64,000 nt of DNA from Acytostelium subglobosum LB1 (lineage: Eukaryota > Evosea > Eumycetozoa > Acytosteliales > Acytosteliaceae). How positions within the stretch are numbered: the stretch's first letter is position 1; each line of letters begins with the position of its first letter. Of the stretch, positions 22,376 to 32,874 are shown piece by piece. The translations under genes and the position numbers were made by a program. The stretch covers positions 1,007,686-1,071,685 of the forward strand of contig NW_012236525.1 of NCBI RefSeq assembly GCF_000787575.1. The letters run 5' to 3'. The notes below the pieces were generated by a model, which was not told the DNA's origin, did not search any database, and saw only the letters and a program-made list of their open reading frames with translations.

Positions 22376-25300
22376 TTAGGCTTGGATTGAGTACACGCTG
22401 CCAGCAGACAATCCAAACACCTCTGGTTGGTCACGAGCGTAGACCTTGGTTGGTGGAAGTGTAAAGGTACCCTTGGTAGTGGCGATGGCCTTGTAGGAAA
22501 CGGTGTAACAACCGGCACGGATGTTGTTTCCACGGAAGATCACCTCGGTCTTGTAGGTCTCCTGGGTTGGGAATGGCCTGTACCAGAATCGCAAGTAGTA
22601 TGGCACTGGGTTGTTGTTGTTGTCCGAGCCAAGGTTGTAAACATTGTTGTCAAGTGGTTCAATACCAGCGGATGCTCCGTCCTCAATGATAACATTGCCA
22701 ATGTCATCTGGGGTGGTGATGGTGATGATCACCTCAACCAACTGTCCGACATTGAATGTGTTGTTGAGCTGCGACATTGACACTGAAGTGTTGGAGCCGA
22801 GTGGCTTGATCACCTTTTGCACAAAGAATCCATGGTAGATTGGACTGGTGGGGAGTGTTGCAGGTACGTAGGTGATTCCAACGGCGGCTGAGACTTCTCC
22901 GCTGCCGACGGCCTTGAACATGATCTGGCCTTCGTTGTTGCCCAAGAGACTAAAGTCGACAGAGTTGGACACACTAGTTGCATGGTTCGTGTCGAATGTG
23001 GCAGACATGATCTCAAGTGATGGGGTATCCTTGAACACTGTGAGAGTGAGGTTTGGACGTGTGCTCTTCTTGACTCTGTCGTAGTTGGTGAGGATGACGG
23101 TTAAGAGGGTCCTTTGCTCCCTTGAGATGCTCCAAATGTAGTCATAGACGATGTTTGGTTGGATACCACCAGTGGCAACAAAGTTGACAATCTTCTCGAG
23201 CAGGGGTGTCTCATGGCCAACCTCTATAAAGGCGAGAGCGGCATAGGCAGAGGCCTCAATGTCAGCCGACTTGCTATAGGCATCGTAGGTGACATAGGCA
23301 GTGCGACCCTGTACTCTGATGTTGTTTTCAATGTTCTTGATGACTGAATTGACAAAGGCTGGGGGCGGGGATCCAGCGGCAGAGTTGTACAACGACGATA
23401 GCACAAAGTAGGTCTGACATCGCAGTCCACAATTGTCTGTGATGTTGGCAGACAGGGCCTTCCAGCCATATTGTGCCAGGTCTGGTGAGGTTGGCTCCCA
23501 GTTGTAGCCAAGACCAAGGGATGCGTAGGCAATGCCCTCCTTGTCGACAGTGTAGTTGTGTTGATGAGCGTCCTCCACACGTCTGTTGAGTTGCTGGTCA
23601 ATGTACTGGCGCCACATATCGATCGAGGGAGAGATGGTCCATCCCTGGAGTTTGGTGACGTTCATCAGACGGTTCAGGACGATAGCGTACAGTGTAGGGT
23701 AGTAGCTGTCCTGGTAGGTCAGATGCGGATAGCTGTTGATACTGTCTGGTCCAAGGTATGGCTTCAGCTTCTCGTCCAGTTGTCTGAGTGTAGCGTTGGC
23801 CTGATTGATAAGGGTCTGGTTGAAGCCATATGATATTAGAGCGCCAAAGACAGCCTGTTGTGAAAGGAGGTCGGAGGAAGATGGCAGGATGCCTGCGCCA
23901 GCGGCCATGATCTGGATACTGTTGGCCTCGACAGATGGGTAACGGCCAACTCCAACGACAACATCCAAAGTTCCAGTGCCAGGTTCGGCGGCGGGCAGCT
24001 TGATGCCCTCTGGTGGCTGACTAGAGTTAGCTGTGATGGCCATGCTTGTGCCAAGGTAGATGGGGGCCTGTCTGCCCAATATGTCAAACTCCACTCGGAC
24101 TGCGTCGAGGTTGGCTCCAGAGGAGCTCTTGAGGAAGAAGGTCATTTGAGCGGGTCCCTTGCTGAGAGCCTCGAGCGAGAACACTACGTTGCTGGTCGTT
24201 CCCTGTTGGATGCTGATTGTCGACGAGTTGCTTGAGGAGAGTAGCATGAGAGTTGGTTGTTCAATGTTGATTGTGACGGTGATGTTGGAGATGGGGTTGA
24301 TCGCGACAACTGACACACCGCACTCAAACTTGTCACCAATCCTTGCGAATCTTGGCTGGATGGGCAGGATGTTGACGTCTCTTCGACTGATGATCGACGC
24401 CTCGGTGGTGGCTATCTCAATGTCCTTTGTGACGATGATTGTACGGATCTCAAAGGTAGTCAAATCGTCTGGCAAGTCGAGGGTCACGACTGCCTGTCCA
24501 TTCTTGACTGGGGCCTTGGCAACAAAGAGAGGAGTGGTCTGGAAGTTGCTGCGCACTGATACACCGTTGCTTGGCGCGCCACCACCACCTCCCTTCTCCA
24601 TGCCTCGGAATGCAGATCCACCATCCATTTCGGCCATTGGCGGGGCAGCGGCAGCCAATGGACTGTCGAATGCAATATCGTCATTGAATGCCCATCGGTG
24701 ATTGCGTGCCAACATGTTGGCCGACTCGGTGAGCCAGTTGTAGTGGCCCTTGAAGAAGACCTCGTCAGTCTGATCAATGTCATACCATGAGCCATATAGC
24801 CATCTGTTGAAGGTCAGTCTTCTGAGCATGGTCTTGAACTGAATGATGTAGTTGTCGACGATACCATTGCGCGATGTCTCACCAGTGATCATTGACCAGG
24901 GCGTGTAGGTTCTGAACTCATCGCCATTGTCCAATGGATGTGGGACCAAGTCAAGGACACGCTTGTCCACAACAAACACACATGCCTCGGCTTGTCCAGT
25001 GAGTGGCTGGCCGGCAGAGTTGGTGACCTTGATTGTGATGTTGGTTGAGGAGCCTGGAGTGACAACAGGGTTGTCGAGAGCGATGGTAACATTGATGGTT
25101 GGAGGCTGTCTGATGCTTAGATTCTTGGTGCCAGTGAGGCCACGTGCTGTGTTCCTGTTGTTGGAGGACACGGGAACGCCAGCGGGGATGTCAAAGCCCT
25201 CTTGCTTGCCAAGCACTGCCATCGAGAAGAAGAGTCCGGATTGACGGCATGCCTTGGGTAGAGAGAGGAGGCTGACAGTGTTGACACCATATGGTACGGT

Positions 25301-28300
25301 CATGCGCATCATGCTGGTGTACTTGTCACAACCCCAGTAGGCCAGTACCTCGCCCGATGCGAATGGATTCCAATAGGTGATCGTGGGCAGATGTGCATCG
25401 TCATAGTAGTTGCGATCGGGGTAGAGATTGAGAGACTCGGACAGCTTGTAGGGGTTCTGCGCCCAGAACTCTGGATCATAGTTGACCTCGAATGTGTTGG
25501 AGATGCTGTTGTTCTTTGGATCCTTGGCGTGGGCAACAATGACATGAGGATCAAGATCGTCAATTGTGAAGTGGCATGGCGGCGCAATATACTCAGAGTT
25601 GGTGGTGAAGGTGCAGAAGTACTTGTGGGTGTCGTCTGTCGAGACGGTGGTAGCAACAGTGCGCTTGGCAAAGGCAGTCTCCCACTGGGTGAGCATGAGG
25701 GACACGGTGACGCCGTTGACAGTGGTCATTGTTGGGATGTGGTAAAGCTCGACAAAGATGCCTTGGGGTGATCCGGGCACGACCCTTGGGGCATTGGTAA
25801 ACTGAGCAAGGCTGAACTTGAACTGGTATTCGCCATTGGTGATGAATCGGGTGAATGTTTCCGATTGAATGAATGAGCGGGAGGGGTCCAAGTAGGAGGC
25901 AATGACATCAATGCGGTCACCATATTGGTAGGTCTGGCCACTCAGTGTGATGACGGCTGTAGCCTCTCCATGCTGGTCGGTGATCACATTGATGTGTCCA
26001 CTGGCATCCTTGTATACATCGTCAAAGAAGTTGCTGGCCCACTTGTACTGCAGTGTTACATTCTGTCCATTCTGCACGGTGCCAAGGTAGTTGGTGGTCT
26101 TGACATTGATTGAGAGTGTCATTGAGTCGCCATACTCGATGAATGTTTGATTGGAAGCGAGTGTGACAACGCCACTTGGTAGTCTAGGGTCGCCAACAAT
26201 AAAGTCTGCCGAGGAGGATGAGACGATGTCGCCATTGGGGTTGAGCGATGAGACAAGGAGTGAGGTGTGGCCAGGCTTGTTGTTGATTGGCACAGTGAAG
26301 TTAGTGTCGAATGAGTTGAACACTGGATCCAATGTGATGTTCATAGTGACTTGGTCATAGTCCTCGGTCTGCCAGTAGACGGTGACCGTGTGGGTCATCT
26401 GTTGGGCCTTTGTGTGCTTGATGTATCCCTTGAGCAACACGACGTCGCCAGGCTTGTAGATGCCGCGGTCCGTGAACAACTGGTACTTTGGCTGCTCATC
26501 GGCATTGTAGGCGTACTCGAGATTGATCTGATGGATGAACAGTCTGTTGCTGGGACCGTATTCAACGACGATGGCATTGAGCAAGGAGTTCTTGGGGATG
26601 GACACGATGCCGCTGTCGCTGGTCTTGGCCTTGCCCTTGAGAACGATCGAGTCGTTCTGGCGACCATAGAAGTAGACGGTGGCGCCTTCGACATTGGCGT
26701 TGTTTGTTGTGTTGGTCACCCAGACGATTGCGTTGTCGCGGCCGTATGCCAGTACTGCAACACTGACGTCAGACTCCTGAATGAGTTGGTTCTGGTTGTA
26801 TGGGCGGCATTGGTAGTCAATGTAGGATGTGCGTGACTCTAGGAATACGCCACTGGATTGCCAGAGACGCTTAGCATTGAGTGATGTGACCTTGGGCTGG
26901 TTGTCCTGTACTTGAGTCAATGTGATGTTCTCCAGTGAATCACCAAGCTCGGCAGTGGGTCTGCCAGTGGCAAGGCTGGTGAGTGCGGCAATAATGTTGG
27001 ACTTGGTAACGGGGTATCCAGCAACAGAGTATGGTGAACTGGCACAATCGAGAGATGCGTAAGAGATCATCTTGTTCTGATTGATCGTGTATGTTTGAGT
27101 GATGTTGTCAGATGGCGAGAATATCTGAGGTTGCTGCGAGAGTCCTGCCGCGTAGGCCTGTCCATCTCTCATCTGGAAGTCAGCCGAATGCTTGAGCAGA
27201 GGCAGACTCCATCCATCCAGTATTGTCTTAACTGGATTGATTTTGATTGTATAATTCTTTCCAGCTTCAAACAATGCGTCAATCTTTGGTTGTTTGCGTG
27301 CGAGTGTTAGTGTTTGGCCGAATTGATGATGAGACTGTCTCATTGTACATACTTGGATTGATGTGATGTCCTTGATGATGAGGGTAAAGTTCAGACTTGG
27401 AGTGAAGCAGATTGATTCCTTCAACAATGTGGCAACATCTGTTGATGCAATGTCCAGGATGCCATGGCGAAGTAGGAGTAGTTGAGTGTTCTCTGAAATT
27501 GGATATGATACACTGTTTGATTGATGATGTTAGCATTGATGTGAGGTAGACAGAGATGAAAGGATGACTTACCGGAAGGGGAATACGAATGGGAAGAGAC
27601 CGTATACACCAACTGAGAGTGGTGCAGAGGTTGGTCCAGCGTTGGGATGTACCTTGGCATCCTCAGCAAGAATGAGGGAGTATTCTTCTCCAACACCAAG
27701 TTGGTCCTCAAAGGAAATGCAGAATACTCTGGCAGTATTGATGCCAGATTGATTGCAGTTGACAAAGTTGAAGCGAATGGTAGCTCCATCAGACACACGG
27801 ATGGCCTTGAGACTGGTGCGAACGGCAGCCAGCTGGAAGTCGTAGCTCAGTGTGACGTAGACAATGCCGTCGGGTGGTACCTCTGGGTAGTTGCCATTGT
27901 ACGATGAGCCATTCTGTTGCAAGGCATTGGTGAATGGATTCCAGGTGTTGTTGGTCAATTGGTCAGACTTCTCCGAGGTGACCGTGTAGATGCTCATCGT
28001 CAACTGTGGCGTGGTGTAGAGCACGGGGGTCGGGGTCTCAGACAATGATGCACCGTCATATGTCTTGGCAGCAGGGTCCACCGTAAATGTACAATTGAGA
28101 TCGGTTGGCCATGCGCCATTGACGTCGAAACGGGCGATGGAGGTGGTCACCCAACGGTAGCGGCCGTCCACTGGCACCGCAGAGTTACAGCGCAGTTTGA
28201 AGAAGCTGCTGACGTCCTGGTGATCGAGGTCCTCAGTGCCAATGGCAATGACTGGACGATTGAAGATGACGGTGATGGGCGAGTTGCCGCCAGACAGCTC

Positions 28301-28654
28301 GTAGGGCGTGGTGGGGTCCTCGGCCGACGGCAGGATGGAGATCACTTTGAACGGCAGCGACGAGAGCGTCATGTTGGGGTTGACGACAATCGTACGTCTT
28401 TGGGGCTCTGCTGGTGAGTCGGCCATGTGGCGCACGCCCTTGCCAATCCTCGATGGCATGATGTCTGGGGCCAACATCTTTATGGACTTGTCCACACTGG
28501 ACCATGCATTGTTATATTGTTTGTTTGATTGTTGAGCCGTGGCATCATTGTCTATACGTACAGCCGAGTTCCTTGTCAGCGATGTATACTGATACACCAT
28601 CAACAAGGACACTGCAAACATGCCAAGTAATATATTAAAGAATCTACCTCTCAT
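22376..28654 (-). CDS. Bacterial-style alpha-2-macroglobulin family protein lacking the thioester motif
   Basis: Two exons, 28654-27573 and 27512-22376, give 2072 residues. A hydrophobic stretch at residues 7-24 (NILLGMFAVSLLMVYQYTSL) is a signal peptide or type II anchor. Domains in order are: Ig-like/MG1 segments with SPITVIFNRPV near residue 125, an MG2-type domain with TDRGIYKPGDVVLLKG near 715, further MG domains, the central A2M core (PLFVAKAPVKNGQAVVTLDL near 1360), and an alpha/alpha toroid near 1560-1800. The thioester CGEQ expected at the start of the toroid is absent, and AAGAGILPSSSDLLSQQ stands there. A2M proteins trap proteases by a bait region, so a thioester-less form would trap without covalent linkage. 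The MG1-like start resembles bacterial rather than animal members. The function in an amoeba is unknown. Confidence 0.9.
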
Positions 28655-29353
28655 TGTTTCTTGTTGAGGTAGTTTGATTGGTGATGATGATGTGATTGAT
28701 TGATTGATTGATTGTATGATTGATAATAAGACAAGGCTTGTCTCTTTATCTCTTTTCCTTAACTATCTAATCTCTCTATCTATCTTTCTGAAGCACCTAA
28801 CTTTGTGTCTATTTAAAGTGACAGCGAGTGTAAGAGATAGGAAGGAAGCCAAGCCGAGGAGAGGGATCATGAGTGTGTGACGGCCACGCTACTACTACTA
28901 ACTACACACTTGTGAGTGAGTGAGTGTGATGGTATATGTGTGTTGTAGAGGTAGTATATGTATGATGATGTATCGTATACATAGGTTCATGATAATGAAT
29001 GAATGAATGAATGATTGATAGAATGAGTGATAGTGAATGAATGAAGTGGTGTGGTGTGGTGCGAGGTCAGGGTTAGGGTAAGGGTTCGTGGTTATGTCAT
29101 AGAAGGTTGTGACACAACACACGCGACTGGATACGGGATACTCAATCAGTCAAGTCATTCGATTATGATTGAAAGGTGTGGAAAGTGTACACATTAAAGT
29201 GAAGTTGATTGGTTAGGTTCAATGATTGGACAATGTGAGAATGATAGTGATAGTGATATGATGTGATGTGATGTTGTTGATGTTGGTTGCTCAACGATAT
29301 TATATACATTTACAATAATAATCATAATAACAATCCATCAATCAATCAATCAA
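28655..29353. other. Intergenic region upstream of the macroglobulin gene
   Basis: GATTGATTGATTG (28698-28715), a 15-base inverted repeat AGACAAG-G-CTTGTCT (28729-28743), GAATGAATG blocks (about 29000) and a telomere-like AGGGTTAGGGTAAGGGTT (29069-29086) are seen here. The CAATCAATC run at 29338-29361 overlaps the stop of the small gene that follows on the minus strand. No coding frame was found. Confidence 0.5.
29069..29086. repeat. Telomere-like G-rich tract
   Basis: Three GGG-containing telomere-type units (GGGTTAGGGTAAGGGTT) occur upstream of the macroglobulin gene. The opposite-strand counterpart of this motif is at 17975-18025. Confidence 0.7.
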
Positions 29354-29927
29354 TCAATCAACTTTGGGGAAATGTTTAAGACATATGGACAAGCCCATAG
29401 CCAATAATGATGTCAATGTTAACGCCAACGCCAACTCCAACGCCAAATGTCCATTTTCCAACATACCGGTGACAACCTTCCTACGAACACGATGACTTTG
29501 TATTACTTAGGTGAGATGAATGAGTGATGGGCTGGTTCGAGTCGTTGTGGTTATGATCTTAGGACAATGTGACATCACAAAGGGGTGATTGATTGATTGA
29601 AGATGAGATACAGGACATCGTATATTGATCAGTGTGTCTAAGAATGTGAACCGTGTCACATCTATTATGAATTCATTCATGATAAACATAGATCAATCAG
29701 ATTGATTGATTGACTGAATGAGTGATGGGAGAGGGATGTGGACGAATTATCTTACCTCCTAAATACTTTGGACACGATATCTTTGAAGCTGTTGATGTTC
29801 CAATCGACGAATATTTGAATACCGCTATCGTTTCCCGATGTCAATCTATAGTATTGTCGATTTTATATCTCTCTTTAACTTATAAGTACGAAACTCGTTG
29901 GTTGGATTGGCTATATACTATATCCAT
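29354..29927 (-). CDS. Small unrecognised four-exon gene, probable tail-anchored protein
   Basis: This gene is invisible as a single open frame and was found by reading splice sites. The proposed exons 29927-29890, 29845-29756, 29661-29612 and 29505-29354 join in phases 2, 2 and 1 to 109 residues plus stop. Exon 2 reads SGNDSGIQIFVDWNINSF and ends with DIVSKVFR. The last exon reads IQSHRVRRKVVTGMLENG followed by the hydrophobic LALELALALTLTSLLAMGL and the end LKHFPKVD. The two introns after exons 2 and 3 contain CAATCAATC on the sense strand, as other introns here do. The first intron (44 bases, GTACTT donor) and the first exon are the weakest part. I do not recognise the family. The C-terminal hydrophobic helix suggests a small membrane protein. 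Confidence 0.55.
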
Positions 29928-30062
29928 TCTTCCTTCCTTCCTTCCTTCCTTTGATGACGGAGCTAAATAGGATGTGTCACGTAGCACCTTCCAACTATGT
30001 CCATAAAGTTGTCGACTCGACAAGTGAACTTTGCTTTATTCCAAAAAACAACTCGTTTACCC

Positions 30063-30104
30063 TACCCTCGCTTACACTACCCTCGTTTACACTACCCTCG
30101 TTTG
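30063..30104. repeat. 15-base tandem repeat, about 2.8 copies
   Basis: The unit TACCCTCGTTTACAC is repeated three times, the first with one base change and the last truncated. It shares the TACCCTCG word with the tract at 17975-18025. It lies 100 bases upstream of the TMEM53-like gene. Confidence 0.85.
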
Positions 30105-30205
30105 ATCACACCCCTCTTTGGTGACCACCACATTTATTTGATTGAATGAACTAATGATCACATATATATATAACTCTGATACCATAATAATAATCATCCT
30201 TATCA

Positions 30206-31568
30206 ATGAATACATTGAAGACAAAGACACAGACAAATTCCAACAACAACAATGCTTCAAAGACAAATAATAGAACTACATCAACTTCATCTGCAACTAC
30301 AACAACTGCAACTTCATCAAAGTTAACAAAAGCGACAACAACAGCGAAAGCGACAACAACAGCAAAAGCGATAACAACAACAGTATGCACTCCACTTGGA
30401 GCAACAAATTGTCAATGGAAGATTGTGATGCCTGTGCATCCTATACCAAAGTTTGGTCTAAAGGTGCATCCATTAGCAATACTGATAGGATGGATTAATG
30501 CCAAGGCACATCTACTCGAGCGCTACACCAAAATCTACAGAGAGAATGGCTTCTGTACTCTATCACTCATTCCATTATCAACTGGACAGTATGTGTTTGG
30601 TTCAAGTTTGAGCTATTCTTGGACACAAACTCATCAATCATTCAATCAAACACTAGCTTCCTTCCATCAAAGATGCGTATTCTAGCACATAACATGGCCA
30701 ACTTCCTCCTGGAAGAGATGGCCAATGTTCCACGATATATAATCATTCAAGTGTTCTCTGGCAATGCGACTCTACTAAGTTACTTCTACGAGTTATTACT
30801 CAATGAGAAGGTAAATGGGAGCTCCTAACCTTAACCTAACTCATCTCCTAACTATCTCAACAACAATATAGAGATACGCACCACTTATACCATTGATCAA
30901 AGGACAGATATTTGATAGTTCCCCATCGGATATTACAACCGCCGCGGCGTACAAATCATTGATACAACCTTTTCCAAACTCAAAACTGTATCGATCACTG
31001 ATGTCAGTGACCTGTAGTGTATACGAGAGAGCAGTTGATGTCCGAACATTGAACAGTGATTTCTGGAAACGACTATCATTATGTCCTGTAAATATATTTA
31101 TTGACCGGGATGCGATGGATCATCACTCACACGCTCTCTCACTCACATCACTCCATCCCCCCCCCCCCCCCCTTNNNNNNNNNNNNNNNNNNNNNNNNNN
31201 NNNNNNNNNNNNNNNNNNNNNNNNNNNNNNNNNNNNNNNNNNNNNNNNNNNNNNNNNNNNNNNNNNNNNNNNNNTCCCCCCCCCCCCCCCCAATCAATCA
31301 GATCAACGCACCTCAACTCTATTTCTACTCAATCAATGATTCGGTAGTGTCTTATTTAGATGTGGAGAAGTGTATTGAGATGATGCGCCGCAAGTCGATA
31401 CCAGTGACACCAGTATCATTTGATGAGTCCAAACATTGTAACCATCTATCCATTCATCCAATGCGTTATCTTGCTAGTCTCTATCAACATTGGGAGACAT
31501 GTCTTCGCGCACCTCGCATCAACAGTTTTGTCGATGGTATATTTGGCAGTTTCGTGTCCAAGCTCTAA
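30206..31568 (+). CDS. TMEM53/DUF829 family protein
   Basis: Exons 30206-30588, 30657-30810, 30872-31087 and 31302-31568 join in phases 2, 0 and 0 to 339 residues. A Thr/Ala/Lys/Asn-rich N-terminal tail (1-65, with AKATTT repeats) precedes an alpha/beta-hydrolase-like TMEM53 core: LAILIGWINAKAHLLERYTK, a helix around MRILAHNMANFLLEEM, QLYFYSINDSVVSYLDVEKC and finally SKHCNHLSIHPMRYL, which holds the histidine typical of the family end. TMEM53 is a nuclear-envelope protein in animals, but its chemistry is not established. The last intron contains the assembly gap. An alternative end splices 31536 to 31584 and continues to 31699 with an acidic tail. Confidence 0.82.
31175..31274. other. Assembly gap (100 N) flanked by poly-C
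   Basis: Exactly one hundred N sit inside intron 3 of the TMEM53-like gene. They are flanked by runs of about 16 C on each side, so the round number probably stands for an unknown length. A long C homopolymer probably stopped the assembly. Confidence 0.95.
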
Positions 31569-32874
31569 GTTTGTATATATCAGTCTGGTCATCATTCTTT
31601 GTGGATGATACAACTTGGAGTTGGACTGGACCCTTTGCCTTGCAAATGATCACACAATTGAATGACAACTCTGACGATGATGTGTTCCGATCAATATAGA
31701 GATCGTCGATGTGTCAGACGTCAAGACGAAACACACCACCAGCTAATCAATCAATCATCTGCAAAGATTAGGTGTTTTCCAGTTTCAGTCCATGAGTCGT
31801 CGACGGTTGGGGGTCTCATGAGGCCCCCAAACGAAAAGAAAGGTGTTGGGGCACCTTGAATAAATCACCATTCAATTCCAATCCATTCCACCCAGTCATC
31901 CAATCAGAAAGGATAAGGGGGCATCGTCCTCATCTTTGGTCGAGTGTTATTGTTGTTGTTGTTGTTGATGGACAATGTTGATGCTGTTGTTATCGTAGTT
32001 GTGTTTGTTTGGTGTATGTTTGATTAATTGATTGGGTCCATTCACAATGAACAACAACAAATTAACTTATCAATAACAATTACATCACTTACAACAACAA
32101 CAATAATAACATACATAATACAACAAGTGTAGTAGTAGTACTAGGAATAATAGATAATTACAAAAGGTTGGGCGGTAATATTACACAAGCCTTTATGAAC
32201 AATCATTCAATCATTGATTCATTCATTGCAACATCATACATATATTACATACAACAACAACAACAATACAGATAGGTAGGGTATGTTGACATACTGGCTC
32301 AGGCCCAACAACAAACACTCACTGTTGTGTTGCATTAAACACTTCCATCATCACACACACACACTAGAGGTTGGTTGATGATGCAGATGATGATGTGACG
32401 ACAAATACACACATGCCCACCATCCTCCAATGTGTGTACAGACGATCAACATCAAGTGCTTTACCCTTACCACCACTACCACTACCACTACCACTACCAC
32501 TTCCATCAACATGTATAACAAATACAACAACTAGGAAGGCGATCTAATAGGCTTACCTCTCACTCCTACACCGCCCATCTCCTCAATCAATCAAACAAAC
32601 AAACAATCAAACAATTCATCCATCGTCTACATATTGTTTCCAATTGATTGATTGTTTGAATGAATGATTGAATGAAGCGTCACATTGACACCATTTCCAA
32701 CACAAACAAACAATCTATCAATCAATCATTCAATCAATCAAACAAAGTTACTGAACATATTATAAATCATCATTATAGTCTATCTGGAACGCAACATCAA
32801 CATTAGTAACAGCAACAGCATCAACAATAGGTGTGATTGAAGTGAAGTGAACTGAACAACAACAACAACAAACA
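31569..32874. other. Intergenic region with twin hairpins and repeat-rich leader
   Basis: The first 130 bases may be coding (alternative TMEM53 end to 31699). Two adjacent hairpins follow at 31807-31830 and 31840-31857. From 31940 to 32870 the DNA is a patchwork of TTG/CAA, CAAT and ACC repeats, including (ACCACT) units near 32470-32505 and CAATCAATCATTCAATC just upstream of the phosphatase gene. No gene was recognised. Confidence 0.5.
31807..31857. other. Two adjacent inverted repeats able to form hairpins
   Basis: The first is TTGGGGGTCTC-AT-GAGGCCCCCAA, a 24-base near-perfect palindrome with one T/G mismatch pair. Nine bases later comes AAGGTG-TTGGGG-CACCTT with a six-base loop. Both could fold in RNA or DNA. 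The function is unknown, and 3'-end processing or a structured transcript is possible. Confidence 0.6.

Noticed and set aside
29530-29545. GGTTCGAGTC resembling a tRNA B-box
   Set aside because: No A-box at the right distance and no cloverleaf. The bases lie in an intron of the proposed small gene.
29722-29970. 82-codon plus-strand frame
   Set aside because: It is the antisense of exons 1-2 of the proposed small minus-strand gene and has no family similarity.
31785-31840. Hammerhead-ribozyme-like CATGAG...CGAAA arrangement
   Set aside because: The core lacks the required CUGANGA sequence, and the helices do not form. A plain hairpin explains the bases better.
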